Both the position numbers and the translations under genes were made by a program. Under the pieces are notes generated by a model. The model was given only the letters and a program-made list of their open reading frames with translations, did not search any database and was not told where the DNA came from. A stretch of 64,000 bases of DNA from contig JBAOHZ010000009.1 of the NCBI GenBank assembly GCA_037045225.1, forward strand, positions 1,736,001 through 1,800,000, given 5' to 3'. Position 1 is the stretch's first letter; every line of letters starts with the position of its first letter. Positions 25,832 to 32,826 of the stretch are shown here, piece after piece. The stretch comes from Nitrospira sp. (GTDB taxonomy: Bacteria; Nitrospirota; Nitrospiria; Nitrospirales; Nitrospiraceae).

Positions 25832-26317
25832 TTACTCTGCCCGATCAGCCAGCAGAATATGCCGCGCGTCGAGCGTGTCACATTCGAGCACCAGCAGTCC
25901 CACCGCACGCGGCAAGTGAAACCGTTTTGGTCCCGCAGATCCGGGATTGAACAAGAACACCCCTTCCTGCCATTCCGCCTTTGGCTGGTGGGTATGCCCA
26001 TAGATACAAATCGACGGAGACGTACGCGCCAAAAATCCCGCCCCTTCGCGAGTGAGCCGGCCACCCTCATAGAGCCGGTGGTACAGCGCGATCCGGCGGC
26101 CCGCCAGTTCGAGCACCTGCTCCACCGGAAACCCGCTTGCCTCGAACCCATCGACGTTACCGGATACGACTGTCACCGGAGCGATGTGTGCCAACTGCTC
26201 AATGACGCCGCCCTGTCCGATATCCCCGGCGTGGAGGATATGGTCGACCCCTGAAAAGTGGCGAACAATCGCCCGGTCGAACAACCCATGCGTATCTGAA
26301 ACCACCCCGATGCGCAT
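25832..26317 (-). CDS. YfcE/MJ0936-like metallophosphoesterase
   Basis: This 161-residue cytoplasmic phosphodiesterase shows the calcineurin-like metal motifs in order: D-x-H in VSDTHGLFD, GD in LHAGDIGQ, GNVD in VSGNVDG, and GHTH in YGHTHQPK. NPGS in FNPGSAGP is typical of this small family. Members hydrolyse model phosphodiesters; the natural substrate is uncertain. GGAGTGGCGG precedes the ATG at 26317. It follows the M48 protease gene by 14 bp and probably shares its transcript. Confidence 0.9.
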   Translation of the reverse strand: MRIGVVSDTHGLFDRAIVRHFSGVDHILHAGDIGQGGVIEQLAHIAPVTVVSGNVDGFEASGFPVEQVLELAGRRIALYHRLYEGGRLTREGAGFLARTSPSICIYGHTHQPKAEWQEGVFLFNPGSAGPKRFHLPRAVGLLVLECDTLDARHILLADRAE

Positions 26318-26331
26318 CCGCCACTCCGCGA

Positions 26332-27465
26332 CTATTTTTTTGGCTCGGACGTCCCCAACGAGTCCTGAACGCTTTTCCACTCGAAGGTGAACGGCTCGGG
26401 AGTCTGCTTGGGCAATGCGGCCAGTTCCGCTTTCAAGCGCTCAGCACGGGCCGCGCTCATGGGGTGGGTGGAAAAAAGCTCCACACGTTCTTTGTCTTTT
26501 TCCGACAGACGCTCAAAAAACCGGATCATGCCGTCCGGAGCAATGCGTGCGTCGTGCAAGAGCCGAATGCCGGTCACATCGGCTTCTGTCTCCTGCTCGC
26601 GGCCGAACTTTAATGTGGCCAACTCCATTCCTAGTTGCCTGGCCAGCCCGATCAGGCCCTGCTGATCTCCCACAAGAATACTCACCACCGCAGCCAACCC
26701 CATCGTCCTCACGATACGTTCCATCCCGTGCCGCTGCAACACATGATTCAACTCATGGCTCAACACCCCTGCCACTTCTTCCCCGCTCTCCGCCTTTTTC
26801 ATCAAGCCCGTGAACACCACCACATAGCCCCCCGGCAACGCAAACGCGTTCACCACCGGGCTCTGGACCACCGACACCTGGAACGTGTAGGGGTTATTGG
26901 GAATCTTGGCCGTCATGCGCTGGATCATGTCCTGTACCGCCGTGACAGCCGGGCCTTCCTTGAGCACCGTCTCTTTGGCCAAGAAGTCTTGATAGACCGT
27001 TTCGCCGAGCTTCTGTTCCCACGAGACGGGGATGCGGGCCACCGCCCATTCGACGATCAGATCCGACCCGAACCACAACATCAATCCCAGCCCGACCACC
27101 ACCCCCACCGCGCTGCCCCATAAGACACGATGGCTGTGACGCGCGCGCCGAACCTGCTCAGCCGCCCGCTCAAGATGCGCCATCAACGCAGCCGGAGCGG
27201 CGCGACGGAAGGCGATGATCAACGCCGGGTCTTTCAGATAAAGCGTCCTGGCCGAGGCGCCCTCTCCCCACAACACCACAAGTTGATCATGATCCAGCCC
27301 CCCGGCCTGAACGGACATGGCCGTGAACGCAATGGCCTCTTCGACAAGCGACACATCCCCGACTGGATCCATGGTCAAACCATCGGCTGATACCGTGACA
27401 TGGCACGGCGCACCTGCGCCCGGCAGGCCATCACCGAAACAGAGCGCGTTGGGAGTAGGGTTCAT
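26332..27465 (-). CDS. M48-family zinc metalloprotease, membrane-anchored
   Basis: The 377-residue protein has an N-terminal beta-rich region of ~95 residues, one transmembrane helix (LWGSAVGVVVGLGLMLWFG) and a peptidase domain. The zinc motif is SHELNHVLQRHG (H237, E238, H241), and the third ligand lies in ETEAD. ALPGGYVVVFTGLM is the usual strand before it. It resembles the BepA/LoiP-type proteases with a membrane anchor, which act on envelope proteins. It is co-directional with the yfcE-like gene. Its substrates are unknown. Confidence 0.88.
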   Translation of the reverse strand: MNPTPNALCFGDGLPGAGAPCHVTVSADGLTMDPVGDVSLVEEAIAFTAMSVQAGGLDHDQLVVLWGEGASARTLYLKDPALIIAFRRAAPAALMAHLERAAEQVRRARHSHRVLWGSAVGVVVGLGLMLWFGSDLIVEWAVARIPVSWEQKLGETVYQDFLAKETVLKEGPAVTAVQDMIQRMTAKIPNNPYTFQVSVVQSPVVNAFALPGGYVVVFTGLMKKAESGEEVAGVLSHELNHVLQRHGMERIVRTMGLAAVVSILVGDQQGLIGLARQLGMELATLKFGREQETEADVTGIRLLHDARIAPDGMIRFFERLSEKDKERVELFSTHPMSAARAERLKAELAALPKQTPEPFTFEWKSVQDSLGTSEPKK

Positions 27466-27544
27466 TGAGCCTGGACTTTCCTCATGAAGAAATATCGTCT
27501 GTGAAGCGGGCGTTCAAAACGGCGGCCAACGCGGCCGCAGGCGA

Positions 27545-27588
27545 GAAAAAACCGGAAGCGTACCCTCTGGGTACGTTGAGGATTTTTT
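27545..27588. terminator. Two-way terminator hairpin after the AIM24-family gene
   Basis: A perfect CGTACCC/GGGTACG stem (27559-27575, 3-nt loop) is flanked by an A-tract (27545-27551) and a T-tract (27583-27588), which pair imperfectly. It reads as a terminator on both strands. Its main use would be to end the AIM24-family gene on the minus strand, 51 bp upstream of its T-run. Confidence 0.75.
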
Positions 27589-27638
27589 CGAACCGAGAAC
27601 AAAGTTGGCAGGCGTTTTCAGCGCCCGCCATTCGGCCG

Positions 27639-28322
27639 CTATTCTGAGACAGGGATGAACTGTCTGATCCAATTCCCGAAGCTGCCGGGATTGCGACTTT
27701 GGATGTAGACCACCCCGGGACCACGGAAGCGGCACACCAGTCCTTCACCGGAGGTCAGGCTGGCAATCCAACCGGAGGAGGCCTTTTCGATATTGTAGGT
27801 AGTGGTGGACGTCCAGGCAACCAAGTGGCTGTTATCGACGATGTACTCTTCGTTCGGCTTGAGCTCGATCTTATGAATGGCTCCGAAGCTGTTGAGGACC
27901 AGCTGTCCGGTCCCGCCGATCTTCAGAATAAAAAACCCCTCGCCGCCCAGCAAACCGCGCGTGAGGCTTTGCATCTTGCTTTCGATCTTCACCCCTTCCG
28001 CGCCGGCCAGAAATCCGTCCTTCTGCACCATATATTCATTAACGCCGTCAAGATCCAGCAACACAATCTCCCCGGGCACCGTCGGAGCCAGGAGGACTTC
28101 ACCCGCTCCACGAGCAGCCCTGAGCGTCTGAAAGAAAAACTTCTCGCCGCTCAACATCTTGCGCGACAACGCGCCCAGGAAGCCGCCCTCCATCTTGCTT
28201 TCGATATCGATCGTCGGAGAGGCCGCCACCATCGCACCGGACTCAGCCTTCACCGTCTCGCCTTCATTCAGATAGACACGCACCATCGGAAAGGCACCGG
28301 GATACAGAATCTCGCTCTTCAT
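27639..28322 (-). CDS. AIM24/TIGR00266-family protein
   Basis: This ~227-residue protein has the tandem beta-helix-like pattern of the TIGR00266/AIM24 family: VYLNEGETVKAESGAMVA, GEKFFFQTLRA, GEIVLLDLDG, EGFFILKIGGTGQLVLNSFGAI and LVCRFRGPGVVYIQSR. It is cytoplasmic, with no signal or membrane helix. Bacterial members have no assigned biochemical function. AAGGGAG lies before the ATG at 28322, and the longer frame was not used because it lacks family similarity. A terminator follows. Confidence 0.88.
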   Translation of the reverse strand: MKSEILYPGAFPMVRVYLNEGETVKAESGAMVAASPTIDIESKMEGGFLGALSRKMLSGEKFFFQTLRAARGAGEVLLAPTVPGEIVLLDLDGVNEYMVQKDGFLAGAEGVKIESKMQSLTRGLLGGEGFFILKIGGTGQLVLNSFGAIHKIELKPNEEYIVDNSHLVAWTSTTTYNIEKASSGWIASLTSGEGLVCRFRGPGVVYIQSRNPGSFGNWIRQFIPVSE

Positions 28323-28540
28323 CGGATGCTCCCTTCTTGAAACTACAGCTCGCTGACAATGCAGCCGATTCTGTGGAATGTCCCCCATCCTGTCAAGTCG
28401 ACACCACAAAGCCATCGTGCGTCCATGCATTCTCCTCCGCGCCCTGCTCGTTCCGCCCTCTTCAGATTCAGCCGAAACCGACCGATAAAGAGCGACCGAA
28501 TCAGGACCCGTGCGCCATTGAACCAGGATAGGCCGCTCGT

Positions 28541-28876
28541 ATGAAACGAGTCGTGATAGCAGAGCTCACGCCGGGCATGATTCTCGCCAAACCGGTCACC
28601 AACAACGCAGGGTTGGTGGTGCTGCCTGTCGGCGCCGCGCTGGATGAAGCGACCCTCTCCCGATTGCAGCGCCTGGAGCTGACCTCTGTCTACGTGGAGG
28701 GGGAGGCGGGTGACGCAAGCGGCAAAACCCTCGACGAGCTGGAAGCCGAGCTCGACCACCGCTTTCGACTGGTGGACCAGGATCCGATTCAATGCCGACT
28801 TCGTGAGGCGATTCGCCTCCACATTCGAACCACACACGGAATCAACGACCATCCGGAGGCGACGCCATCGGCATGA
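28541..28876 (+). CDS. Small protein with HD-GYP N-terminal-like domain
   Basis: This 111-residue protein opens with IAELTPGMILAKPVTNNAGLVVLPVGAALDEA, a pattern found at the start of many HD-GYP c-di-GMP phosphodiesterases. Here it stands alone, without an HD domain. It has no signal peptide. It overlaps the HDOD gene by 4 bp (ATGA at 28873-28876), and that gene overlaps the GGDEF gene in the same way, so the three form one coupled operon. A regulatory or adaptor role in c-di-GMP signalling is plausible. Confidence 0.6.
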   Translation: MKRVVIAELTPGMILAKPVTNNAGLVVLPVGAALDEATLSRLQRLELTSVYVEGEAGDASGKTLDELEAELDHRFRLVDQDPIQCRLREAIRLHIRTTHGINDHPEATPSA

Positions 28877-29709
28877 ATCCTTCAGGACACGTTGATCTCC
28901 GTCGACGCATCGAGCAAGTCGGTGAACTGCCGACTCTGCCGCATGTCGTCCAGAAACTCGCCTCGATGATCGGCCGCCCCAACGTGTCGGCGGAAGAAAT
29001 CGGTGCGCTGATCGAAAAAGACCAGGTGCTCTCCGCCAAGGTCTTGCGACTGGCCAATTCCCCCTTTTACGGTTTTCCTTCGCGTATTGCGTCGGTCGCT
29101 CACGCGGTGGTGGTCCTGGGCTTGAACGTGGTGAAGGGCCTCACCCTCTGTGCCACGGCGTTCGACATCATGCGCAACGCCGGCATGAACGAACTCTGGC
29201 GGCACTCACTGGGCGTCGCCATCACCGCGCACATTCTGGGCACCAAGGCGGCCATGAAGAATCCGGAGGAAGTCTTTGTCGGCGGGCTGCTGCACGACAT
29301 CGGCAAAGTCGTGTTGTATGTCAAATGGCCCGATGTCGGACAACAAATCACAGCCCTGACCCGCAAGACCTCCCGGCCTCTTATGGACGCGGAGCAAGAA
29401 CTGTTCGCCATCACCCATGCCGACGTCGGAGGATGGCTCGCCACCGCCTGGCATCTCCCGATCAGCCTGAGGGAGCCGATTCTCTACCACCACACGCCGA
29501 CGGCAGCCCAGGAGGCGAAGCTCCAGACGGCCATCGTGCACGTGGCCGATGTGTTGGTAAAGGGTCTCGCCTGCGGGAACCCCGGCGACGATCTGGTCCC
29601 GCCGCTGTCCCGTCAAGCCTGGGATCTGGTGGGCCTGGATACACAGAGCCTCGCCCACTGCGTGGCCCAGGCCACGGAAGAATTTCAGACTATCGACGAC
29701 TACTTATGA
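28873..29709 (+). CDS. HDOD-domain signalling protein
   Basis: The 278-residue protein has an HDOD domain over residues ~15-215. Landmarks are LPTLPHVVQKLASM, KVLRLANSPFYG, ALVVLGLNVV-like VVVLGLNVVKGL, VGGLLHDIGKVVLY and LPISLREPILYHH. HDOD proteins regulate motility, stress or c-di-GMP pathways and usually lack phosphohydrolase activity, though here HDIGK is present. It shares ATGA overlaps with the genes on both sides. Likely a scaffold or sensor that works with the GGDEF protein. Confidence 0.88.
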   Translation: MNPSGHVDLRRRIEQVGELPTLPHVVQKLASMIGRPNVSAEEIGALIEKDQVLSAKVLRLANSPFYGFPSRIASVAHAVVVLGLNVVKGLTLCATAFDIMRNAGMNELWRHSLGVAITAHILGTKAAMKNPEEVFVGGLLHDIGKVVLYVKWPDVGQQITALTRKTSRPLMDAEQELFAITHADVGGWLATAWHLPISLREPILYHHTPTAAQEAKLQTAIVHVADVLVKGLACGNPGDDLVPPLSRQAWDLVGLDTQSLAHCVAQATEEFQTIDDYL

Positions 29710-30680
29710 GCGGGGCGTCCCCAACCCGGCGCATTCTGTTGCTGCACAGCGATCCGCTTGAAATCGAGCGGCTGACCGCGGCGCTGAACCGGTCTAGCTT
29801 TACGGTGGTGACACCGGATGCCGGCCGTCTCGCCATGCATGAACTGGTACACGATCCACCCTGCCTCGTGCTTGCCGCCGAAGGCACCAACGGCCGTTCC
29901 GCAGATACATTAGCCAAGGACTTGCGCGCCGACCCCTTCCTCGGCCGATTGCCCCTGATCATCCTGGTGCGTGATATCCGGCTCAACGATTTGGATTGGG
30001 CGACGCTCGGGGTGGACGACTATATCGCCGTGCCCTACCGTCCAGACGAAGTGCCGCAACGGGTGCGCCTTTGCCTGAGTCGGCTTGAACGCTCACTGGA
30101 CGCGAATCCCCTCACCAGGCTCCCCGGCAACAGCACCATTCTCCATGAAACGACCGCCCGCATCGAAAACCGATCGCCCTTTGCCCTGGCCTACCTGGAC
30201 ATCGATAACTTCAAGTCGTTCAACGATCGGTATGGGTATGCCCGCGGCGACGAAGTCCTGGTCGTCACCTGCCGGATCCTTACCACCGTGGTCAGCGAAC
30301 TGACCGGCACCGACGGATTCGTCGGCCATGTGGGCGGAGACGACTTTGTGTTTATGAGCGCCCCCTCCGCCATCGATGCGATCTGCCAGACCCTCATCAA
30401 GCGGTTCGATCTGGTCATTCCGGACTTCTACGATCCGGAGGATCGACAGACAGGATTCATCGACTCCGTCGACCGCCGCGGCAACCACGAACGATTTCCC
30501 ATCATGAGTGTGTCCATCGCCGTGGTGACGAATGAACATCGCACCATCCCCCACCCGGGAGATGTCAGCAAGATTGTCTCGGAATTGAAGAAAGTCGCTA
30601 AGAGCCGACCCGGCAGCGTCTACGTGAAGGACAACCGGAAAACACAGTCCCCTGATTCAGTATCTGAATCTACCCACTAG
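29706..30680 (+). CDS. GGDEF protein with degenerate receiver domain
   Basis: This 324-residue protein has an N-terminal receiver-like domain (ILLLHSDPLEIERL; VDDYIAVPYRPDEV at its end) and a GGDEF domain from about residue 130. The active-site motif is GGDDF (residues 210-214), and LDIDNFKSFNDRYGYARGD precedes it, so c-di-GMP synthesis is possible. In the receiver, the usual phospho-Asp strand reads CLVLAAEGTNG, without an Asp at the expected place. No clear I-site (RxxD) is seen. The ATG at 29706 overlaps the HDOD stop. Confidence 0.85.
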   Translation: MSGASPTRRILLLHSDPLEIERLTAALNRSSFTVVTPDAGRLAMHELVHDPPCLVLAAEGTNGRSADTLAKDLRADPFLGRLPLIILVRDIRLNDLDWATLGVDDYIAVPYRPDEVPQRVRLCLSRLERSLDANPLTRLPGNSTILHETTARIENRSPFALAYLDIDNFKSFNDRYGYARGDEVLVVTCRILTTVVSELTGTDGFVGHVGGDDFVFMSAPSAIDAICQTLIKRFDLVIPDFYDPEDRQTGFIDSVDRRGNHERFPIMSVSIAVVTNEHRTIPHPGDVSKIVSELKKVAKSRPGSVYVKDNRKTQSPDSVSESTH

Positions 30681-30730
30681 GTGCTCGAAGGGAGTGTCCT
30701 GGGAAGAGACCGATCGGCACATTCCACTGT

Positions 30731-31237
30731 TTACTGCGGCGATGACCCGCCGGGTGCCTGTCCGCTGCCATTCCCGCCGTACTGACGGCGAAGCTCCCGC
30801 CGATATGCGCGCCGTTCCTCCGGAGACATGCTTTTGAATTTCTCCCGCAGCTCTTTACGCTGTTCGGGCGGGAGAGACCTGAACCACCGCCGAGCGTTCC
30901 GCACCGACTCGCGCTGTTCGGGCGGGAGTTGCTGAAACTGCTGATACCGTTCGCGCAACTGTTGCTGCTGCTCCGGTGGAAGCGTCCGCCATTGCTTAAA
31001 CCGTTGTTTCGCTTCTTGCCGCTCCTCCGGGGTCATCGTTCCCCACTGCTGTGCCCCGCTGCGCAACCGTTGTTGTTTGCGCGGAGGCAGCTCGTCCCAG
31101 TTCTCACTGAACCGTTGCAACAGTTGCTGCTCGCCGGGACTCAGCTGGTTCCACGGCACACCCGTCGCATCGCCTTGGGCCCAGGCAGAGGCCACGCCAC
31201 ATACCAACACGATCACACACGCGAGTAGCGCTCTCAT
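30731..31237 (-). CDS. DUF3106-family secreted protein
   Basis: This 168-residue protein has a signal peptide (LLACVIVLVCGVASAWA-QG) and a highly charged repeat of the form LPPEQRxxLRxRxxxW, seen at least five times (LPPRKQQRLR, MTPEERQEAKQRF, LPPEQQQQLRERY and so on). This is the DUF3106 pattern, a periplasmic helical protein with some likeness to Spy/CpxP. The last ~20 residues are Gly/Ser/Pro-rich. It is the last gene of the sigma-factor operon and overlaps the preceding gene by 4 bp. Confidence 0.82.
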   Translation of the reverse strand: MRALLACVIVLVCGVASAWAQGDATGVPWNQLSPGEQQLLQRFSENWDELPPRKQQRLRSGAQQWGTMTPEERQEAKQRFKQWRTLPPEQQQQLRERYQQFQQLPPEQRESVRNARRWFRSLPPEQRKELREKFKSMSPEERRAYRRELRRQYGGNGSGQAPGGSSPQ

Positions 31238-31560
31238 GGTCCAGTCTGCATCCTTATCGGATCACGTGGGACGGTCGAACTACGATGCTGTTCACTGCCT
31301 TTCAATTGTGTCGAAGGGCTTGTACGCTGCCCCGGCACATCGGTTTTCGATTTCGGACGATGGTCTACGGGAAGATCTTCAGCAACGTGAAAGGGATCCA
31401 CCCAGCGGCAGGAGTCGTTCTGCCAAGATCCCAGGAAGTCGAGAAAATCAGCCTCGATCTCTTCCGGACTTGGCGCCGGATCCGGAGCGGCCTGAACCAG
31501 TGAGGCCACCAGACACACACCGAGCCACACCCCACACTTAGCCGGTCGCAGAAGCGCCAT
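31234..31560 (-). CDS. Hypothetical secreted protein in sigma operon
   Basis: I do not recognise this 108-residue protein. It has a signal peptide (VWLGVCLVASLVQA-AP), then an acidic helix (SPEEIEADFLDFLGSWQ) and a polar, Pro/Ser/Arg-rich tail likely to be disordered. The EIEADFLDFLG segment is the only ordered-looking part. It overlaps the gene upstream by 23 bp and the DUF3106 gene by 4 bp, so it belongs to this operon. A periplasmic partner of the DUF3106 protein is one guess. Confidence 0.6.
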   Translation of the reverse strand: MALLRPAKCGVWLGVCLVASLVQAAPDPAPSPEEIEADFLDFLGSWQNDSCRWVDPFHVAEDLPVDHRPKSKTDVPGQRTSPSTQLKGSEQHRSSTVPRDPIRMQTGP

Positions 31561-31897
31561 CGGCCAGCCAATCGTAAAATTCGAGGTCTTCCGACAATTC
31601 GATATTTTCAGGCGATTGCATCAGTTCAAGATCTTCGAGCAAAAGATGGGGGTGGCTTGCTCCGTTGAATGGCCCCATCCACATGGTGACGGCCAATGCC
31701 GTCATCGACGCCACCGCCACACCGCCGGCCCATCGGAACCAGGGATATCGCCGCCGCGAAGCCGCGTCCAACGCGTTGAGCCGGGCGCGCTGCACCAGCA
31801 ACACGGTCTTGTGATCAAGATCCTGCACACTCCGATCGAGAAGCCCCTTGGCCGCCACCGCCAGCGGGTCTGGATGTTCGTCCGATCGTTCGTTCAT
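31538..31897 (-). CDS. DUF3619-like single-pass membrane protein, possible anti-sigma factor
   Basis: This 119-residue protein has a cytoplasmic N-terminus of ~55 residues, one transmembrane helix (WAGGVAVASMTALAVTMWM) and an acidic periplasmic tail (LLLEDLELMQSPENIELSEDLEFYDWL). Length, topology and neighbours resemble DUF3619 proteins coded beside sigma factors in Betaproteobacteria. Its ATG overlaps the sigma gene stop (ATGA at 31894-31897), so sigma and membrane protein are made together. An anti-sigma role is inferred from topology and position only. Confidence 0.6.
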   Translation of the reverse strand: MNERSDEHPDPLAVAAKGLLDRSVQDLDHKTVLLVQRARLNALDAASRRRYPWFRWAGGVAVASMTALAVTMWMGPFNGASHPHLLLEDLELMQSPENIELSEDLEFYDWLADGASATG

Positions 31898-32511
31898 GGC
31901 CAATGCGCTCCCAATCGTTTTCGCAATACCTGTAACGCCCGAAACAAATGAGTTTTGACGCTCCCCTGCGAACAGCCCATCGCCTGAGCCGTTTGCGCGA
32001 CATCCAATTCCTCCCAAATGCGCAACAGAAACGCCTGCTGCTGTCGTAGCGGGAGAGCGCGTAGGGCCACCTCGAGCTCCGCACAGGCACGTTTACGCTG
32101 CAACTCCTCGTCCGGCGCCGCGGCGGTCACATCGGCGAATTGTTCCAGCCGATCCTCTCCCTCCTCCTCATCCTGAGAGACGCGAAAAAACTCCCGCACC
32201 CGATTGCGCACCCTCTCCCGGCGGTACCAGTCGCGGATTCGGCTCTGGAGAATACAGTGGAACAGCGGACCCCATTCCGCTTCGGCCCGCTCACCATACT
32301 TGTGCGCCAGCTTCAACATGGCATCCTGCACGAGATCCAGCGCCTCATCCTCATTCCCCGTGGCGATATGGGCCATGCGGAATGCGCGCCGCTCAATCCC
32401 TGCCAGGAACCGATCCAATGCCTGGGTTCGATCCAGTGATCCCACCCTCTCACCCAGGCACAGACTGCCTGGCTGCCCATCTATGGCAATCCGGGAATGC
32501 CAGCCGCTCAT
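31894..32511 (-). CDS. RNA polymerase sigma factor, ECF-like
   Basis: The ~205-residue protein has sigma region 2 (AHIATGNEDEALDLVQDAMLKLAHKYG, then WGPLFHCILQSRIRDWYRRERVR) and region 4 (LEVALRALPLRQQQAFLLRIWEELD, QTAQAMGCSQGSVKTHLFRALQVLRKRL). A charged linker joins them. The order sigma, DUF3619-like, hypothetical, DUF3106 recalls a Betaproteobacterial operon. ATG at 32511 was preferred to a GTG two codons upstream. Target promoters are unknown. The operon is probably autoregulated, but no promoter was recognised. Confidence 0.88.
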   Translation of the reverse strand: MSGWHSRIAIDGQPGSLCLGERVGSLDRTQALDRFLAGIERRAFRMAHIATGNEDEALDLVQDAMLKLAHKYGERAEAEWGPLFHCILQSRIRDWYRRERVRNRVREFFRVSQDEEEGEDRLEQFADVTAAAPDEELQRKRACAELEVALRALPLRQQQAFLLRIWEELDVAQTAQAMGCSQGSVKTHLFRALQVLRKRLGAHWP

Positions 32512-32517
32512 TCCCAC

Positions 32518-32826
32518 CTACCCCTGTCTACCTGGGGACCATTGGGATGGATTCGATTTTCGACTCGAATAACCTTGAAATCAAGGGGCGGCAGGACATG
32601 CTCTCCGGCATCGCCGAACATCCTCTCACTCACCAACACGTGTCGTCTGGACATACCTGCAGCCGCTCCCTCCAGGAACAACAACGCACCAAGGACCTCT
32701 CGGTTGACTGGATTGAACGGGCAGGCTAACCGCTCTGGCGATCAGACCTGTGGGAGCCAGCCTGGAATGCACCATACGGAAGAGAGATACCAGGAGAGGA
32801 GGAGGAGGAGCCTGCGCGGGAAAGGA
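32518..32826. other. Intergenic stretch, nothing recognised
   Basis: About 309 bp lie between the sigma gene (minus strand, starting leftward) and the stop of the PMPW-repeat gene. Small open frames occur but none looks coding. I found no RNA gene and no clear promoter or terminator. Confidence 0.45.
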
